Source: Gonocerus acuteangulatus (Eukaryota; Arthropoda; Insecta; Hemiptera; Coreidae). Taken from it: a stretch of DNA of 64,000 nt. The stretch's first letter is position 1, and the number at the start of each line of letters is the position of its first letter. Location: assembly GCA_946811695.1 (NCBI GenBank), contig OX328131.1, positions 12,929,141-12,993,140 on the forward strand. Direction: 5' to 3'. Positions 31,735 through 43,298 of the stretch are shown here, in pieces. Made by a program: the position numbers and the translations under genes. Under the pieces are notes generated by a model. That model made no database searches. It was given only the letters and a program-made list of their open reading frames with translations, and was not told the DNA's origin.

Positions 31735-33920
31735 ATTTTATAAATAAAAAGGGTTATAGCCTCAACTTGAAGTAGAGAAAAGTCAAGACTTCTGAGCTTT
31801 GACAAGAGACACTTTGCAAGGTTCCTTTGTTTTCACCGGGTCTAACGGAATTTGAGAAAGCTCTGTAATCCAGTTGTACTTAACATCTAATTAACAGCCT
31901 TAATTAGAAAAGAATTTTCCGAAAACCTTGCATATCGACTTTATTCCCATGCACCTACCTCGGTAACAGTTATTATTACCATATTGTAATAAATACTAAT
32001 AAATCATTCATGTAGTTGAAATTTCAAAATGATTATAATTGGTGGAAGGTTACCTTGCTTACTGTGGCTGTGAATAATTTTAATTTCAGCTCCTGCTGAG
32101 GTACTAAAAGTGCAACTCCTTGCTTTGAATAATAAATCTCCCTCTATAAGAGAAATTTCAAGCAAATTTTTTAATAATATCAAAAATATTGTCATAAGCT
32201 TAGACATGGTTCAGAATTGTATTAATATAAATGAAAAACTCACATATTTTATAATTAAAGACACAGCAAGATAATATTTTTCTAGTATAAGTAATTCGAA
32301 TATTTTTGGTTTATATTTAGCAAAAAATAATAAACCATTTGTTCTATGTTTTTATGTTTGTTTTATTACTTATTATTTGTATTGCTTAATACACACAGCT
32401 CACGTCATACAACTTCATTTAATGTTTTTATATATTTTTTTCTTAAAATTCACTTTAAAACTCTTAATTTGAACTCATCTTCACTTGAATGTTATAAAAT
32501 AAAAAAAATATCAAAGAGGCAACTTCATCTCATGAATATTTTTTATTATTACCATAAGCCTGTCTACAGTCCCTCTGCCTCAAACAAGCTTTCGTAATTT
32601 TACAATATCAATAAGAAAGGACAATTTTGTTTAGCTGTCATTAGATTTTGTGTGCTCAACGCAAAAGTAGTAAACATTTTTATGTTGAATTATGCCTGTG
32701 GAAGTTGTGTAGTGAATAGATGACTTCATTTATTAAAATGAATCAAAATTTATCTTTAAAGATATTTCTTCGAACTGTGTTACATTTTTCCCTGATCAAA
32801 AAATGTTAAATTATTTTGAATATCAAATTAAATTAATAATCCATCAGATGAAGTTGTATATTGTGTAATTATAAACACCAAGGGACTTCTCATAGAATTG
32901 GAGGAATCAATGAAAGTAGATTGCATTGCATGAATTGAATATTGCATATTTGTTCTTGTATTTTGCATTTTATACATATATTTGTTTAAGAAAATGTTAA
33001 ATTTCAGATCATTACTTTGTAAATAATGCATGATAGTGTCTTTAGTACTTGCTAAGAACGGTTGTACACTATAAAATTTCTTTGATAAAGAAATTCATGA
33101 AAGAGATGTAATGACTTTGAAATAACTGTATTACACTATGTAAAATTTTAGTGTGATGTCTTCTAAGAATGAAGAATGTATAGCTGCTGCAGAAGTTACT
33201 TCCTCTATAGCAATTGTTGCTTGGCGGCTGTTTTAGCAGATATAGTGTGAAAACAATTAATTTTTGAGAGTTAAATTGTGTATTGCTGGGGGGGGGGGGG
33301 GGTTGAATGGGTCCAATCAAAGTTTGTCCTACAATCTTCAGTGAAGGATCAAGAAATGAAGTTTAAAAATAAAGTTTGCCGCCCAAATGTTTTGGGGTGC
33401 TATAAACACAGCATACTTATCAATTTTTCAAAAATTCATTTCAGTTACTTAAGTATTAATTTGGAAAACAAATTGATTATGAATTTTAAATAATTTTAAT
33501 ATAATTTATTTGTTTATTCATTTGGAGGGCTCTACATCAAAGGTGATCTGCTCAAAAGAATAACAAAAAAAAAAAAGAAGTATTACTCTTATCTGATAAC
33601 AGCTAACTAAGTCCAATGTGCTTGTAGATTGTCTCTTTAATATTAAACGAATTTTGATAATATTTTAAATGCATTAAATTATGATGATAAGTTTGAACAA
33701 ATTTGGTGAAATGATTTTTGAAAGATTGATAAGCAGCTGGTTAGCTCCTGAATATGTGATTATGCAGTATTTCCAGGGAATCTATCAAAATTGATTCCGC
33801 GAGGATAGGTAGGACTATTTATAGTTTGGGGAAAACCTGCTTATTGTTCCTGGGATATTTCGATTGTTTAAGTTTTCTTTGAAATCATTGGGGAAACAAT
33901 TGTGGACTCCAGTGATATTT
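31735..33920. other. Exchanger intron 13, mostly featureless
   Basis: AT-rich intron; a 14-G run at 33289-33302 is the only simple feature noted. No exon-like block with splice sites in the exchanger frame was found. Confidence 0.4.
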
Positions 33921-33924
33921 AAGG

Positions 33925-34490
33925 CTGCTCAGGTAGATGAAAAAGTTCAGTTCCCTAAATTTTTAGAGAAATATTCCTGACAGTGCCGTCATTTGCAAAT
34001 TCCCATTTCAAGTAACAATACAATACATGAAACACTATAAAAACAGTCTTGCTTAGGACTCAAAAAGGCTTTGGAGGTCATGCAAGGTTGATAGTGTTTA
34101 ATATTTATCAAGAAATAGCCAAAGCTGAGGCTAAAAGCATTTTAAACCTTCTCATATGAAGTTTTTACTGAGAGAACTTTGACTGCCAATGTTCTGCACC
34201 AGGAATACATGCCATACACTTTGAACAGGCAACGTTATAGTCTAAATTATTTTCAGCCTTAGCTTTGGCTAAGTATTGTTTGATGTTAAATAATATCTCC
34301 TTTGCCTGACCTCTCAAAGCCTTCCCTGGTTCCAAACAAGACAAAATCAGTTTTTATTGAGTTTAAAGTAGCGTGTTGTTGATTGAAATGGGAATTTGCA
34401 ATTGGTAGAACCTTTGGGGAAATTTCCCTCAGAATTTGACGCATACAAAATTGAACTTTTCCATCTAAATGACCGGCTAGTAATTTAGGA
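33925..34490. mobile_element. Palindromic miniature element, copy 2
   Basis: Diverged copy of 14819-15359: GCTGCTCAGGTAGATGAAAA at the left, complement-like CCATCTAAATGACCGGCTAG at the right, internal AATAGCCAAAGCTGAGGCTA dyad. Confidence 0.6.
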
Positions 34491-34571
34491 ACCTCGGGAC
34501 AATTAGATGAAGATATCCAATATACATATGGGTGCATTAGGAAGAAATGTAATTGTCTATTGAATATTTTT

Positions 34572-34727
34572 ATTTTAACGTCCATTATTATTAACTACAA
34601 ATTTTAGGACGGGTTATCTACAGGTTACCACCCTTTTCTAGCCAGGATAGGGCTGATGCCTTTTCTTTTTTCTAAAGAAAAGCCACCACCCCAGAGTGGG
34701 AATCGAACCCACGACCCTTGGCACGGA
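34572..34727 (-). mobile_element. tRNA-derived SINE, family 2, 5'-truncated
   Basis: Minus-strand copy with the box-B-like GGTTCGATTCC and the body phrase CAGCCCTATCCTGGCTAG. Flanked by GAATATTTTT at 34562-34571 and 34728-34737. Confidence 0.8.
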
Positions 34728-34744
34728 GAATATTTTTAAGCATT

Positions 34745-35560
34745 CAAAACATTTCTTGCATTTATGAATTTTTTATTAATGAAATCATTTCTTGATTCCT
34801 CCAATAGTGTTATTTCTTAGCTTAATTTCTTCCTAATATAAATTATTCCATTTATGTTGATAATTCATTAAAAATGTTTCAATTTGTCTTTGTCCAAAGC
34901 TACCAGGGTTGATTGCTTGAACTAATGAAATTCTATTAACTAACATTTGCAACCATTCTTTTTGCATCCGTACTAAACTATTTGTCTGCTATTTAATTTC
35001 TTGGATCTTTTTTAACTTATAATAACATCGCTTTATGAAAACATTAACTCTCTTATCTGAATGAGTTTAATATTGCAAAACTTTGTAAAAATACACATAT
35101 AAATTGTTTTATGTATATTCTGGTATTATGAACTTTATTGTGCTTTCGAGTGTACTGCTTTCGCATTTGTTTTGACTTGTAGAAAAATAAAAATTTATTG
35201 CCTGAGTAGTTTAGCACTTAATTTAATTGTACGTAAGTAGCACGAAATGTATTCATTGCTCTAAGAAGATAAACAAATATATTGTGCATAAAAATAAATG
35301 TTATTATTACAGAAATATATTATTTAAATGTGACAGTAGTTAGTGTAATATAATGCTATGAAAGTTCATCATTATTTATAATTTTATGTTATACTTTTTT
35401 TTTTTAATTTTTAATTAACAATTACTTACTATTTCAGTAGTAAATGATCATAAGTTATTCATTTTTCTAACTCAAAGTTTTTATAATTAGTTTTTTTTTG
35501 TTTTATTTTAGACTGTTATGTTTTCACAAAACAAATCCTACATAAAATTTGAGATAATAA
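34745..35560. other. Exchanger intron 13, AT-rich, nothing specific
   Basis: No element or exon recognised. Confidence 0.4.
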
Positions 35561-35568
35561 TATAAGGA

Positions 35569-35738
35569 GCCAACGGCCATAGCCACGTTGATTGCACTGG
35601 TTCCCATAGATCACCGAAGTTAAGCAGCGTCGGGCGTGGTCAGTACCTGAATGGGTGACCGACCACGTGCTGTTGGCATTAGAAAAGGGTGGCAACCTGT
35701 AGATAGCCCGGCGCTAATGGCCAAGATGTAGATGCGCC

Positions 35739-35775
<37 letters not shown>
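35569..35775 (+). mobile_element. 5S rRNA-derived SINE
   Basis: The first ~115 bases are recognisably 5S rRNA (GCCAACGGCCATAGCCACGT, GATCACCGAAGTTAAGCAGC, GTCGGGCGTGGTCAGTACCT, GGGTGACCG...TGTTGGCAT). Then follow AGAAAAGGGTGGCAACCTGT, as in SINE family 2, and CGGCGCTAATGGCCAAGATG, as in the tail of SINE family 1, and a long A-run. Flanks share ATATAAGGA, a likely target duplication. Confidence 0.88.
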
Positions 35776-35779
<4 letters not shown>

Positions 35780-35850
35780 TAAGGAGTGCTAATGACCCTG
35801 GGAGTCGGAGCACCAATAATTAAAAAAAAATAATAATATAAGGAGTATGT
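35776..35850 (+). repeat. Truncated SINE tail next to the 5S SINE
   Basis: TGCTAATGACCCTGGGAGTC followed by an A-run and another AATATAAGGAG. It looks like a severely 5'-truncated insertion at the same target. Confidence 0.4.
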
Positions 35851-36074
35851 GTTGTCAATTTTAACTCTGCATTGGGGCCAATGGTTCTATTGGTAGGGGC
35901 GGGTGGTTTTTATGGTACCTCTGTCCCGTCCATCAACAGAAGGTACTCCTCCCTCCAGTACCTTCCTAGGTTGGTCCCGTATACTCGGCATCATACCTTA
36001 ATTGCCTGTCAGATCGCTTGGGAAGTCGATACAGCGTCACCGTCCCAATGGGACCATTGCATCTGATCCCGTCA

Positions 36075-36078
<4 letters not shown>

Positions 36079-36128
<50 letters not shown>

Positions 36129-36289
36129 GGCGCATCTACTTCTAGGTCATTAGCGCCGACATCCAGGGTACAGCGAGGAATTTTCCCAACGAGCCTTGAG
36201 ATGAGAAAATTCCTGCCGGAGGTGGGGATCGAACCCACCATCTCCCGCTTATGAATCCAAGGCGCTAACCATTAGACCACGGGAGACCC
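36079..36289 (-). mobile_element. tRNA-derived SINE, family 1
   Basis: Read on the minus strand: GGGGTCTCCCGTGGTCTAAT (A box region), GGTGGGTTCGATCCCCACC (B box), body, tail CGGCGCTAATGACCTAGAAG and a long A-run. Target duplication CCCGTCACAAA at 36068-36078 and 36290-36300. Confidence 0.9.
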
Positions 36290-36300
36290 CCCGTCACAAA

Positions 36301-37490
36301 TATTGAAGTTTGTGAATTTTCTTAAAAAATATTTTTTTCTCATTATTTGGGTCATTTCAACAGTACTTACGGAGCCGTTCACTGATATAATCGGAATAAA
36401 TCGTTAGGTGAATTATTTCATTATGAAAATGAAAAAAAAAAGTAGTTCTTATCTTATGCATGTTTCCCAAAATGCCAAGAAAACATTTGATCTGACCACC
36501 ACTAATGGGAGTTTAAGTTTGGGGTTATTCTAGTATATTTTTGAGGACTAATAGAGCTCGAACTCAGAAAATATATTTATTGATAATATAACCCGCTGGC
36601 TCACTTTTATCAAATACTGAAGGGCTTAGAAAAGTACCCAAACATTTTTTTATTTTCATGATTTTGACTTGGGTGATTAATTTACACCTATAGAGAGTAA
36701 ATATCCACTGGTTTGGGTGATAGAGCTCTCTGAAAGAAGTGGGAGGTCTGAAACTGAACATAATGTCCGTTACGATACTGCGAAATCAGTGCTTCTATTA
36801 TTTATTGTTTGGCATTGAGCTGATTCATCTATTAGCAACATTTTAATATTTATTTCATTTCTTAGATGTCTACATAGGTTCTCATTTTTTTTAGACCTTA
36901 AAATTCATATGGGAATTTGTTAAGGCCAAAAAATGGCACCTGTCCTATTAGGAAAGATGCACCCGATGACGGTACTCCGGGATTGCACCTGATCCAGGGC
37001 TAACAAAACAAAATCCAAAACATCCAGGGTATGTTTAAAATGTGTGCAGGCGCTAGCCCATATGTTTATATGGTGTTAAAAAAAAAGAAGAAAAATATGT
37101 ATGGAGGACAAAATTTTAGAAACAATGCTATGCTTGTAATTTTTATAGATAGTTATTGGTCTCCAGACCCTCAGCCTCAAGATGGTTTTGGACAAGTGGT
37201 GAATCTACTAGAATTGTGCAAGAAAATGGGCTCATTTGACCACAACTCTGGTGAAAATTTATTGTATGTTTGTTGTCAATGGCAAAAGTTATTTTGTTCC
37301 AATGAAAATTCGTAGTAATTATAAATTTCAGAATTATTATTTTCAATGTACTCAATTATTTTTATGCTGCTGTCACAATTTAAATTTTTGTTTCTTGATT
37401 GCAAGTAGAAAAAAACAATTAACAACATAATTTGAGAATGATGAAGTAGTATTGAATAATCTTTAGTTCACGCTTGAGAATGGATAATGT
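36301..37490. other. End of exchanger intron 13, nothing specific
   Basis: No further copy of the alpha-2 exon and no repeat recognised. Confidence 0.4.
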
Positions 37491-37499
37491 GATTTACAG

Positions 37500-37678
37500 C
37501 AATAACCCTGGTCGCTCTCGGCACTTCATTACCTGACACGTTCGCTAGTCGGACAGCACTACTCGGAGGGAGGTATGCTGACGATGCGATAGGCAACATA
37601 AATGGAAGTAATTCTGTGAACGTATTCCTCGGGCTCGGACTGCCCTGGATGCTAGCTGCGGGTTACCATACGATGCAG
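37500..37678 (+). CDS. Calx: Na+/Ca2+ exchanger exon 14a: alpha-2 repeat, canonical form
   Basis: Acceptor GTGATTTACAG; donor ATGCAG|GTTAGT. 179 nt: two bases complete Ala, then 59 codons, phase 0 out. Encodes [32 protein letters not shown] and LGLGLPW. Ser and Asp of GTSLPDT, Ser of GSN and the final Asn of SVN are expected to bind Na+/Ca2+ by comparison with known exchanger structures. This is the ordinary family sequence. It is mutually exclusive with exon 14b 34 nt downstream. Confidence 0.95.
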
Positions 37679-37712
37679 GTTAGTTTTATATTTTTCTCTC
37701 GTGTTTAAATAG

Positions 37713-37891
37713 CTTTGACTTTTGTCGCTCTGGGCACATCTCTCCCCGACACTCTCGGAGCTAGATCTGTCACTAGATTGGAACGCCATGCTGACGGAGC
37801 TCTCATCCATATTACTGGTAGTATTGCGGTGAATGTACTCATGGGTGTTGGAATGCCTTGGTTTGTCGCTGCTCTCTATCACCATATTCAG
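37713..37891 (+). CDS. Calx: Na+/Ca2+ exchanger exon 14b: alternative alpha-2 repeat
   Basis: Acceptor CTCGTGTTTAAATAG; donor ATTCAG|GTATAA. Same length (179 nt) and same phases as exon 14a, no stop in frame. Encodes [33 protein letters not shown] and GVGMPW, 32 of 60 residues identical to 14a. It keeps GTSLPDT, the Ser of GS and the Asn of VNV, but FAS has become LGA, IGN has become LIH, and GSN has become GSI. Using 14a and 14b together would read TGA as the second codon of 14b. It is either a specialised alternative exon or a decaying duplicate; the intact frame and splice sites favour the former. Confidence 0.85.
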
Positions 37892-38019
37892 GTATAAAAA
37901 CTTAATTTATACCTTTTTCATAGGTAAAATTAATCTTCTTTTTTGTAAGTGCAAAGATTCAAATGTTTTTCTTAGTATATGTTGACATATCAAAATGGTA
38001 GGATAAATTAAGTATATGG

Positions 38020-38690
38020 TCCAAGAGCTGGTAACGCACATTTCATGATGCGTTTTATACACCTTGAAATTTTACTACAGTGCATTTCTTGGGTAGATAA
38101 GAAAGTAAAGTATCCATTGGCTAGACTTACCGCGAAACACCAGGTACTGCACATAGGGGAAAGGTGAAATAAATATGGTCGGCCCAAGAAAAGTGTTTTA
38201 TTCAGAAGCCAACAATCTTTAATGCACAATTGCCTTAATTTTAATGAATAATAAATAAGACAGACACTTTTAAGGGGGTTAATATGAAAACAACAAAACA
38301 GATTTAAACTCAGTTTTCAATAAACATAATTGAAAATAATTTCAAGAGGGCAGACACTTTTTTGTGGGGTTTAATTATCAGCTAACATGAAAATATATGT
38401 TGCCTAAGCTAGACTGCAATACGCTGCTTGTAAGGGTAAGAGAGTGAGAGCACTGATCATTGGGGCAGTTGTGGTTGTTTTCTGCGATTTCATTGGGTCT
38501 TGGTCAGGTGAGCTTGTACAGCTGTAAGGGCTCCACATTTTCACTCTATCATAGGCTACATATATTTTCATGTTTGCTGATAATTAAACCCCACAAAAAG
38601 TGTCTGCCCTTTTGTAATTATTTTCAATTATGTTTATTAAAGACTGTGTTTAAATTGAAGCATGAATAGAACACTTCATATAATATTAAA
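38020..38690 (+). mobile_element. Foldback element, copy 2 (left part)
   Basis: Matches the left arm and centre of 17538-18444 (CATAGGGGAAAGGTG, TTCAGAAGCCAACAATC, CAGACACTTTT-GTGGGGTTTAAT). The right terminal repeat is missing. Confidence 0.65.
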
Positions 38691-38964
38691 TAAAAATAAC
38701 AAAAAGATCACTCAGTTCAGAAAAAAATGTCTTTTGGGTGTAATAGCGTTTTAATTGTCTAACTATTCCAAGTTGAAGATTGTTAGTATTCCATACCCCC
38801 AAAATCCTCTCAGCCCCCCTCGGAAATTATATTCTATATACACCTGAACATGCTTCTCATTAACTAGCCTTGTTTTATTGAAAAAAAAAATCCAAACAAA
38901 ATAACAGCAACCAATTAAAAAATAAGGCAGACAACAACAAAAAATTAATAACTGAGGTAAATAG

Positions 38965-39130
38965 AGACAAAAAGTCCGACTCGCAGGAACTGCGTCATCT
39001 TAGCGCGGTTACGTAGATCTCGAAGAAATGGAATAGATTAGCATCACAAATCACAGGAAACTGACAGTAGCCAACTTACACAGAAGCGGATAATTCTTAA
39101 TAAGTCAAAACACCTATGTACTGAAAACTT
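38965..39130 (-). repeat. Family A 3'-end fragment
   Basis: AAGTCCGACTCGCAGGAACT then GCGTCATCTTAGCGCGGTT, the 3' terminus of family A read backwards, followed by an interior variant (AGATTAGCATCACAAATCAC) shared with 4930-5000. Confidence 0.6.
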
Positions 39131-39622
39131 ACTTACTCTTCGACTTTTACTGAGAAGGCTCTATTCTAAACAACCAAAAATTCTTTGTCATTCTAAGAAT
39201 GTATCTTGTTTTACTAGCAAATTCATTTTACTGTAATATTTATTTATTTCATTATGAGCTACGCAACTTTAGCGATAAGCTCATAATCAGGAAAATCTCG
39301 AAATTACTGTAATAATCAACTGTAAATATGTGCTTAATGGCTAATAAAATTCCATTCTGTCGTGGGTTAAATCTTTCTATAAAATAAGAAATAACGATAA
39401 CTTCAGTTGGAGGCAGAGTTGGGCGTAATCATAATTATGATTACGATTATAATTATAGACTCACGAGATATAATTACAATTACGATTATAATCACAGACT
39501 CAGGAGATATGATTACGATTACGATTATAATCGTAATTACAGCTGTGATTACGATTACACTTGTAATCACACCTGAGGTTATAATTACAATCGTAATCAC
39601 AACATTTTTCTGTAATTACAGC

Positions 39623-40511
39623 ACATTAACATAAAATTACGACAGACACACTCCAGACTCTCAAAACTATACCCTCTGATGAACAGAAAAACATCACTTC
39701 GACCTTCACTAGTAACACTACTTTACAAGACCATGATCCTCCCAATACTGACTTACGCCTGCCCTGTGTGGTATGGAACAAACTCGACGAACATCAGACG
39801 ACTTCAGACTTTACAAAACAAAGTGCTGCGGATTGCAGCCAACGCCCCTTGGTTCGTTCGAAACACCTTGCTCCATCGAGAACTGGGAGTTGATCCAATC
39901 GCATTTCACATCGAAGAACTGACCCGAAGGTATCAAGACAAACTACCTCTTTCTTCAGCTGCCACAATCTACCACCTTGGAGTACCTACAGCCCGACGCC
40001 TCAAGCCGAGGCTGTATCAAGACAAACTAACTCTTTCTTCAGCTGCCACAATCTACCACTTTGGAGAACCTACATGGTCGACGCCTCAAGCCGAGGCTGT
40101 ATCAAGACAAACTACCTCTTTCTTCAGCTGCCACAATCTACCACTTTGGAGAACCTACATGGTCGACGCCTCAAGCCGAGGCTGTATCAAGACAAACTAC
40201 CTCTTTCTTCAGCTGCCACAATCTACCACTTTGGAGAACCTACATGGTCGACGCCTCAAGCCGAGGCTGTATCAAGACAAACTACCTCTTTCTTCAGCTG
40301 CCACAATCTACCACTTTGGAGAACCTACATGGTCGACGCCTCAAGCCGAGGCTGTATCAAGACATTTTATTTTAATGTAAAGAGCAATTTATAATTTTTA
40401 TTTTTATTTTTATTTTTTTTTGTTTGTTTGTTTGTTTTCTTTTTCTTTCAATTTGTGGAAAAAACAATTGTTTTGGTCCAAAATAAAAATATTTTTCTTC
40501 TTCTTCTTCTT
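39623..40511 (+). mobile_element. 5'-truncated Jockey-type LINE insertion
   Basis: The 13-bp target duplication CTGTAATTACAGC lies at 39610-39622 and 40512-40524. Encodes the end of the reverse transcriptase region, RPSLVTLLYKTMILPILTYA, CPVWYGTNSTNIRRLQTLQN, KVLRIAANAPWFVRN, LHRELGVDPI, typical of Jockey clade elements. This runs into an 86-bp tandem array, an A/T-rich tail and (TTC)n. Upstream ORF parts are absent. Confidence 0.85.
39945..40370 (+). repeat. 86-bp tandem repeat inside the LINE 3' end
   Basis: About five copies of an 86-bp unit containing CTACCTCTTTCTTCAGCTGC and GACGCCTCAAGCCGAGGCTG. 86 is not a multiple of 3, so all three frames are open over the array and give overlapping spurious frames. 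Confidence 0.9.
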
Positions 40512-41177
40512 CTGTAATTACAGCTGTAATCACAAATTTCTTCTGTAATTACAAATGTAACCAAAGAAACAGCTGTGATTACATTTGTAATTACAACTAA
40601 TTTTTCTGCAAGTACAGCTGTAATCACATTTTTTTCTATGATTACGGCTGTAATCACAGCTGTTTCTGTGATAACGAACGTAATCATAAATGTTTTCTGT
40701 AATTACGACTGTAATCATAAATTTTCTGTGATTGCGAACGTAATCGAACCTTTTTTTCTGTGTTTTCCGCACTAATAACAAATTTGCTCTTGTGAATATA
40801 ATTTCAAGCATTATTTTTTCCCATTTTGATTGGATATACTCACAATATTTCCTGTGATTAGAGTTCTGATTACACTTTTCCTCCGATTTCACCGATGTGA
40901 TTTCGGGCCAATTGTCAACGCGTTGGAAACTAGCTTGCTACCTTAAGTTGAGTACCTCTTCTGATTTGACAAAAATCCTTCTTGCAAGTTCAAAATTCCT
41001 CGTGTCATTTTGAAATTTTTTTATAGAATATGTTAATTCTTTGTTTTGAAATTTCGCGAACATTTAAAACCCCCTTAAAAAAATTACGATAATTTGAATC
41101 ACCGGTATTTTCGTAACCTTTGTGGTCTCAAAAGAGGATATTTCTCATTTCCATGTGAACATTTGGTTTGCCTTATA

Positions 41178-41225
41178 AGGTTGACGCCATAAGCTTGTTT
41201 TCTCCCTTTAGAGAAAGGGAGAAAA
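41178..41225 (-). repeat. Perfect hairpin, family A-like 5' end
   Basis: AGCTTGTTTTCTCCCTTT and its exact complement around a 4-nt loop AGAG, preceded by CCTTATAAGGTTGACGCCAT as family A is (ACCTTATAAGC). Seems to be a third family with a different terminal stem. Confidence 0.5.
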
Positions 41226-41577
41226 CAAGCTAATTTAGGCACTTAATTAGTTAACAATTTTCATCAAGTACCTAATATAAGAAAAAAACAAAACTTCATC
41301 TTAATTAATCTGCTATACTTCTTTTATTCTCCTAAAATTACAATCTAACAAATAGTTTTCTCATCTAATTATGATAAATAAAAAAAAAAGGTTGCTAGTA
41401 AACATTTTATTAAAGTCCTGGAATAAAATAATTTTAATAACAAAACATATGTTGATACGCTGTTAAACGCACACACAAAAAAAATAGAACAAAACATTTT
41501 ATCATTATCCAAAAATTCTTTTACAGGATGGAAGATAATTAATATGAATAAGCAATAGTGTCGTCACAATTTCGTAT

Positions 41578-41718
41578 TTACAATTTCAATGATGCGTTCG
41601 CCCTCAAGATGGCACGCTTCCTAAACTTTTCGTCACTCAACCGGTTGCATTTAGGCATGTTTGTCATCGTGGCATACGAAAATAATCGCTCGACCTGGGC
41701 ACTCGATGGCAAATGAGT
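41578..41718 (-). pseudogene. hAT transposase C-terminal fragment
   Basis: Minus strand reads THLPSSAQVERLFSYATM, then CNRLSDEKFRKRAILRANAS and a stop. This is the hAT dimerisation region (SSA-ER-FS ... N-L). Upstream part is absent, cut by the family B element at 41727. Confidence 0.7.
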
Positions 41719-41726
41719 GTTTGTTT

Positions 41727-41870
41727 TTTTAGCACTTTCCTCCGAAGGAAAGTAGCTATTGAGGTTGGACTCATGACGGAATTTTTGAAAAATTTCTTCA
41801 AATCTTTATCGATCCTACCTAGTAGACACCGAAAATGACCCCTGTTAAAATTTATATATATATATATATA

Positions 41871-41933
<63 letters not shown>

Positions 41934-42987
41934 CTGTTAACACGATAGCGGCCAGAGTTTTTGTTTTTTCGTCACGAAACTTGGTATATAGCATTCAATT
42001 AGCAAACGATTGAACGAGTTCGTTAACCACCAAAGTCGGTCCACCGGAAGGGGGGGTTTACCCCGAACCCAAAACACTAATTTGACTATGTCAGCCGTAA
42101 TATTTGTTAAATTTCAACGAAACTTGGTATTCGTAGTGGTAATATAGAGAGAAAAGTGAGATATAAAAATGAACTAAATCGGTTTATTAGAAGGGGGGGG
42201 GTTTACCCCGGACCCACAATACCAGTTCGCCACTACCAGCCGTGATTTTTGGTATATTTCAACGGAACTCGGTATTCGTAGTGGTAATCCACAGGTAAAT
42301 AACTGTTGTAAAAATAAACTAAATCGGTTCATTAGGAGGGGGGGTTTACTCCGGACCCACAATACCAATTCGCCACTACCAGCAGTGATTTTTGGTATAT
42401 TTCGACGAAACTCGGCATTCGTAGTGGTAATCTACAGGTAAATATGTGTTGTAAAAATAAACTAAATCGGTTCATTAGAAGGGGGGGTTTACTCCTGACC
42501 CAAATTCTTAATATACTCATACCGGTCGTAATTTCTGCTGTATTGTAACGAAACACGGTATACGTCGTGGGTAACTCATGAGAAAGAAGTGTTGTAGAAA
42601 TGAGCTGAATCGGTCAATCGGAAAGCGGGGGTTTAATTTGTAATATATTTCAATAGAAAAGCCCGTCAGACGTAGGTTCACAAAGCCGCCGCAAGGAGCG
42701 CTTTCTACCACTAGAGTGACTGTATCCTGTTCCTGCGTTAGATCAAAATACGATAATATGAGGTTTTTTGTATTTATTACGTAGTGTAATAGGTACCATG
42801 TGTAAACATAACTCTGGAAGCAAATTATTAATTGATCAGTTACTCATTACAAATTTAAAAGAGAACACTTCATGTTTTTATTTTATTTATGTAGGATATT
42901 TTAAGCAAATTGTTCTGGAAAGCAATCTACACTACCCAAATTCTGAGGAAAGTGCTTAGTTATGCAGCTCCTGCGTGACGGACTTTT
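41727..42987 (+). repeat. Family B (Helentron-like) element, complete
   Basis: 5' end TTTTAGCACTTTCCTCCGAA; (TA)n at about 41852-41930; four related sub-blocks in the second half with ACTAAATCGGTT and G-runs; 3' subterminal repeat GAGGAAAGTGCTTAG, stem GCAGCTCCTGC, end GTGACGGACTTTT. Confidence 0.7.
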
Positions 42988-43298
42988 AAAAATATGTAGG
43001 TGGCTCGGTTCCACCCGGTAACTTTAGAGTGAGTAAGTTTGAGAGACCGGAAGTAACCTAGAATAAGAAGGGGTGGACGATCTATGTCCGTGAGTGACCA
43101 GAGCGATATACATGATCGGAAATTATCTAGATTGAAGCGGAAGTGAACATTGAGATGACAAATTTTGGCGCTGAGTTTATTCGGTAGCGCCCTCGTATCG
43201 GCGTTTCACGGTCGCTAATTTTTGCCTAACACTAGTTTTTATTTACGAACCTCATAATTAGGTGATAAAACTATTTGATACATTTAATTGTTGGAGAA

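Larger units (their letters stand above)
39422..40797. repeat. ATTAC palindrome array, copy 1, split by a LINE
   Basis: Dense alternation of GTAATTAC, GTAATCAC, GTGATTAC and their dyads (CAGCTGTAATTACAG). It is in reverse order to the uninterrupted copy at 43299-43736 and is interrupted at 39623-40511 by a Jockey-type LINE. Confidence 0.75.

Noticed and set aside
35569..35690. A functional 5S rRNA gene
   Set aside because: Internal differences from 5S, a non-5S body, a long A-run and flanking target duplication show a SINE head, not a gene.
39945..40370. A repetitive host protein
   Set aside because: The 86-bp tandem array continues a LINE frame and shifts frame at every unit.
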